8,106 bases of DNA. It comes from Myxococcales bacterium (lineage in GTDB: Bacteria > Myxococcota_C > UBA6777). How positions within the stretch are numbered: position 1 is the stretch's first letter; each line of letters starts with the position of its first letter. A program made the position numbers and the translations under genes. Below the pieces are notes generated by a model. That model did no database searches, was not told where the DNA came from, and worked only from the letters and a program-made list of their open reading frames with translations. The stretch lies in the NCBI GenBank assembly GCA_027005175.1, contig JALTMC010000494.1, forward strand, positions 7,054 to 15,159. Direction: 5' to 3'. Below, piece after piece: positions 6,212 to 8,106 of this stretch.

Positions 6212-8106
6212 TCAGTGTGCGTCGGACCAGTTTTTACCGTGACTTACGTCAACAACAAGGGGGATGTCTAGCTTAATGGCTTCTCTCATTTCTTTTTGGA
6301 CCATGGCTTGAAGGCGGTTAAGCTCTTCTGGAGGGGCTTCAAAAAGCAGCTCATCATGGATCTGCAAAAGGAGGCGAGATTGAAACCCTTCTTCTCGCAG
6401 TCGTCTGGCGACATGGATCATGGCCTTTTTGATCAGATCTGCGGCTGTTCCTTGAATGGGAGTGTTGACCGCGATGTGTTCGTTGTGAGCTTTGACACGA
6501 GGTGCCTTTGAATTGATGTCTGGGATCTCACGACGACGACCAAATAAGGTCTCCACCGACCTGCTTTTTCGGGCGTGTTGAATGGTGTTATCGAGGTAGT
6601 GTTTCACTTTGGGGTATGACTCAAAGTAAGACCGAATAAATCGACCTGCTTCTTTCACGCTGACATTGATTTGTTTGCTCAACCGGGGTGGTCCCATGCC
6701 GTAGACGATACCGAAGTTGATGGCTTTGGCTGCGCTTCGTTGCTCTGGCAATACAAAGCTGGGGAAAACTCCGAAGATAATACTGGCGGTTCGAGTATGG
6801 ATGTCCTCCCCCTCCATAAAGGCTCTTGATAAGTCGGGATCTCCCGAAATATGTGCGAGGATACGCAGCTCGACTTGGGAGTAGTCAGCACTCACAATGA
6901 CCCAGTTTTTGGGGCCTGCCACAAAGGCTTTGCGAATCTCTCTTCCGGCAGGAGTACGAATCGGGATATTCTGCAAGTTGGGTGATACACTCGAGAGGCG
7001 GCCCGTCACGGTTCCGGTTTGTCGAAATCGTGTGTGAATACGAGGGATACCATCCTTATCTTTGACCACAAATTCAAGAAGTGGATCGATGTAGGTGGAG
7101 AGACGTTTTTGCCAATCTCTGTACTGAAGGATGAGTCTAGGTAGCTCCTGGCCTTCTAAAGCCTCAAGGGTCTCCCTGTCCGTTTTGTAGGTTCCTGTCT
7201 TTTGGTTGCGTTTGATGTCAACATTGCATTCCACGTGTAGTGATAGCTTGTCAAAAAGTAATTCACCGACTTGCTTGGGTGACTGTACATTAAAATCTGG
7301 GTCGTCTGCCTGTTTCGCTATCTTCTCTTGGAGGTCTTCAAGCACACCCTCTGCTTCCTTTTTGAGCTCTTGCAGGTGCGAGGTGTCGATGGCGATACCC
7401 CAGCGCTCCATTTGCCCCAGAATCGGGATGAGAGGTTGGTCGAATTCCTCCAAAAGTTGCCGTAACTTTTCTTCCCCTTGCATCCGGTTCCGGAGTTGCT
7501 GGGTGAGCTGGAGGGAGAAATCAGCTTCTTCACAAAGATACTGACATCGCGAGTTCTCATCCGTGTCTTGCCAGGTTCGTTTGTTGCGACCTGTACCCAA
7601 GATCTCCTTCTCTGGAGTCTTACGGATATTCAGTTCACGCAGTGTGATGGTCTCAAGGTCATGTTGTGTGCGGTTGGTCACCAACAAGTGTGACGCGAGC
7701 ATCACATCAAAGGCCAGACCACGTAGCTCGATATCCCGGAATGCCAGAGCGATCCAGACCTCTTTCAAATTGTGCCCGACTTTTTTGATGTCGTTGCTCT
7801 CAAAGACATTGCGAAGCTTTTCGAGGCTCTGTTGGGGGGCGAGGTTGGCATCGTCCGAGAGAGAGAGGTACCATGCGTTGTGAGGCTGCAAGGCAAACGC
7901 TAGCCCCAGACACTGCTGGGTTTGCTGGTCGTAATTGTATAAGGAAGCCAGAGCAACCTCTCCTGTATTCTGGATGTTGGAGATCAATTGTTCTAGCTGG
8001 GCTGTTGTATCGATGAATTGATAGTGGACTTCTGTGGTATGGGTCGGGAGCGCATGGGGGGGAAGAAGCTTGTCGATGAGCCTCGTAAACTCCAACTCCA
8101 AAAGCG
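6212..8106 (-). CDS. polA: DNA polymerase I, Klenow part (5' end outside window)
   Basis: This is a family A DNA polymerase that fills gaps in repair and replaces RNA primers during replication. The frame is open to the right edge; the first visible part (LELEFTRLIDKLL) matches the link after the 5' nuclease domain, so the start and any 5' nuclease lie outside. Counting the TTG codon at 8101 as residue 1, residues 25-205 are the 3'-5' exonuclease fold and 215-629 the polymerase. Polymerase motifs are intact: TGRLSS (366-371), motif A with Asp406 in ADYSQVELR, motif B with Arg455, Lys459, Phe463 and Tyr467, and motif C His582-Asp583-Glu584. It ends in the usual GKNWSDAH. The exonuclease site is not intact: where E. 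coli has FDTET this has ASLYN, the NLKYD motif is NLKEV, and the YAAEDAD motif is YLCEEAD, so the metal-binding acids are lost or changed. Proofreading is probably absent, as in several other bacterial Pol I enzymes. The TGA is followed by no clear terminator. Confidence 0.97.
   Translation of the reverse strand, partial: LLELEFTRLIDKLLPPHALPTHTTEVHYQFIDTTAQLEQLISNIQNTGEVALASLYNYDQQTQQCLGLAFALQPHNAWYLSLSDDANLAPQQSLEKLRNVFESNDIKKVGHNLKEVWIALAFRDIELRGLAFDVMLASHLLVTNRTQHDLETITLRELNIRKTPEKEILGTGRNKRTWQDTDENSRCQYLCEEADFSLQLTQQLRNRMQGEEKLRQLLEEFDQPLIPILGQMERWGIAIDTSHLQELKKEAEGVLEDLQEKIAKQADDPDFNVQSPKQVGELLFDKLSLHVECNVDIKRNQKTGTYKTDRETLEALEGQELPRLILQYRDWQKRLSTYIDPLLEFVVKDKDGIPRIHTRFRQTGTVTGRLSSVSPNLQNIPIRTPAGREIRKAFVAGPKNWVIVSADYSQVELRILAHISGDPDLSRAFMEGEDIHTRTASIIFGVFPSFVLPEQRSAAKAINFGIVYGMGPPRLSKQINVSVKEAGRFIRSYFESYPKVKHYLDNTIQHARKSRSVETLFGRRREIPDINSKAPRVKAHNEHIAVNTPIQGTAADLIKKAMIHVARRLREEGFQSRLLLQIHDELLFEAPPEELNRLQAMVQKEMREAIKLDIPLVVDVSHGKNWSDAH

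Noticed and set aside
5896-6276. Overlapping + strand ORFs of 126 and 104 codons across the polA-hydrolase spacer
   Set aside because: They run through the repeats and into the antisense of the polA 3' end, have no ribosome binding site, and their repeated FGLGLLCSLLE comes only from the DNA repeat.

Overview
The window comes from a bacterial chromosome of roughly even base composition. It holds five protein genes and no RNA gene, insertion sequence, phage gene or defence gene that I can recognise. Two genes are cut by the window edges: a tricorn-type protease at the left and DNA polymerase I at the right. A tricorn-like protease with a Lys-rich linker, a biosynthetic-type thiolase and a Pol I that has lost its proofreading residues fit a Gram-negative, perhaps Myxococcota or other deltaproteobacteria-like organism. 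That placement is an inference with low confidence; nothing here is diagnostic of a taxon.

Left half (+ strand, 1-4703): a tricorn-like S41 serine protease is followed 17 nt later by an acetyl-CoA acetyltransferase with a good ribosome binding site. Four nt after that comes a small multi-pass membrane protein of unknown function with no clear ribosome binding site of its own. The tight spacing suggests one transcript, with the membrane protein translated by coupling. The three products share no obvious pathway: extracytoplasmic or cytosolic peptide degradation, acetyl-CoA/acetoacetyl-CoA interconversion, and an unknown membrane role.

Right half (- strand, 8106-4812): DNA polymerase I (Klenow part visible) is followed by a 329-nt spacer and then an alpha/beta hydrolase that has its own likely promoter and Shine-Dalgarno sequence. 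The hydrolase converges on the membrane protein gene across a 108-nt gap that holds an exact 18-bp tandem duplication.

The most unusual material is repeats and degenerate domains rather than a new multi-gene system. The protease carries a 92-residue, extremely lysine-rich insert built from two kinds of in-frame tandem repeat, and a perfect 11-bp-arm palindrome in its coding sequence. Pol I has lost all four acidic residues of its 3'-5' exonuclease site as originally occupied while keeping an intact polymerase site. The polA-hydrolase spacer has two identical 36-bp direct repeats separated by exactly 36 nt, plus a long imperfect inverted repeat over the presumed hydrolase promoter. The pentamer CGAAC/GTTCG recurs in both gaps and in the palindrome. 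I found no convincing evidence of a previously undescribed system.
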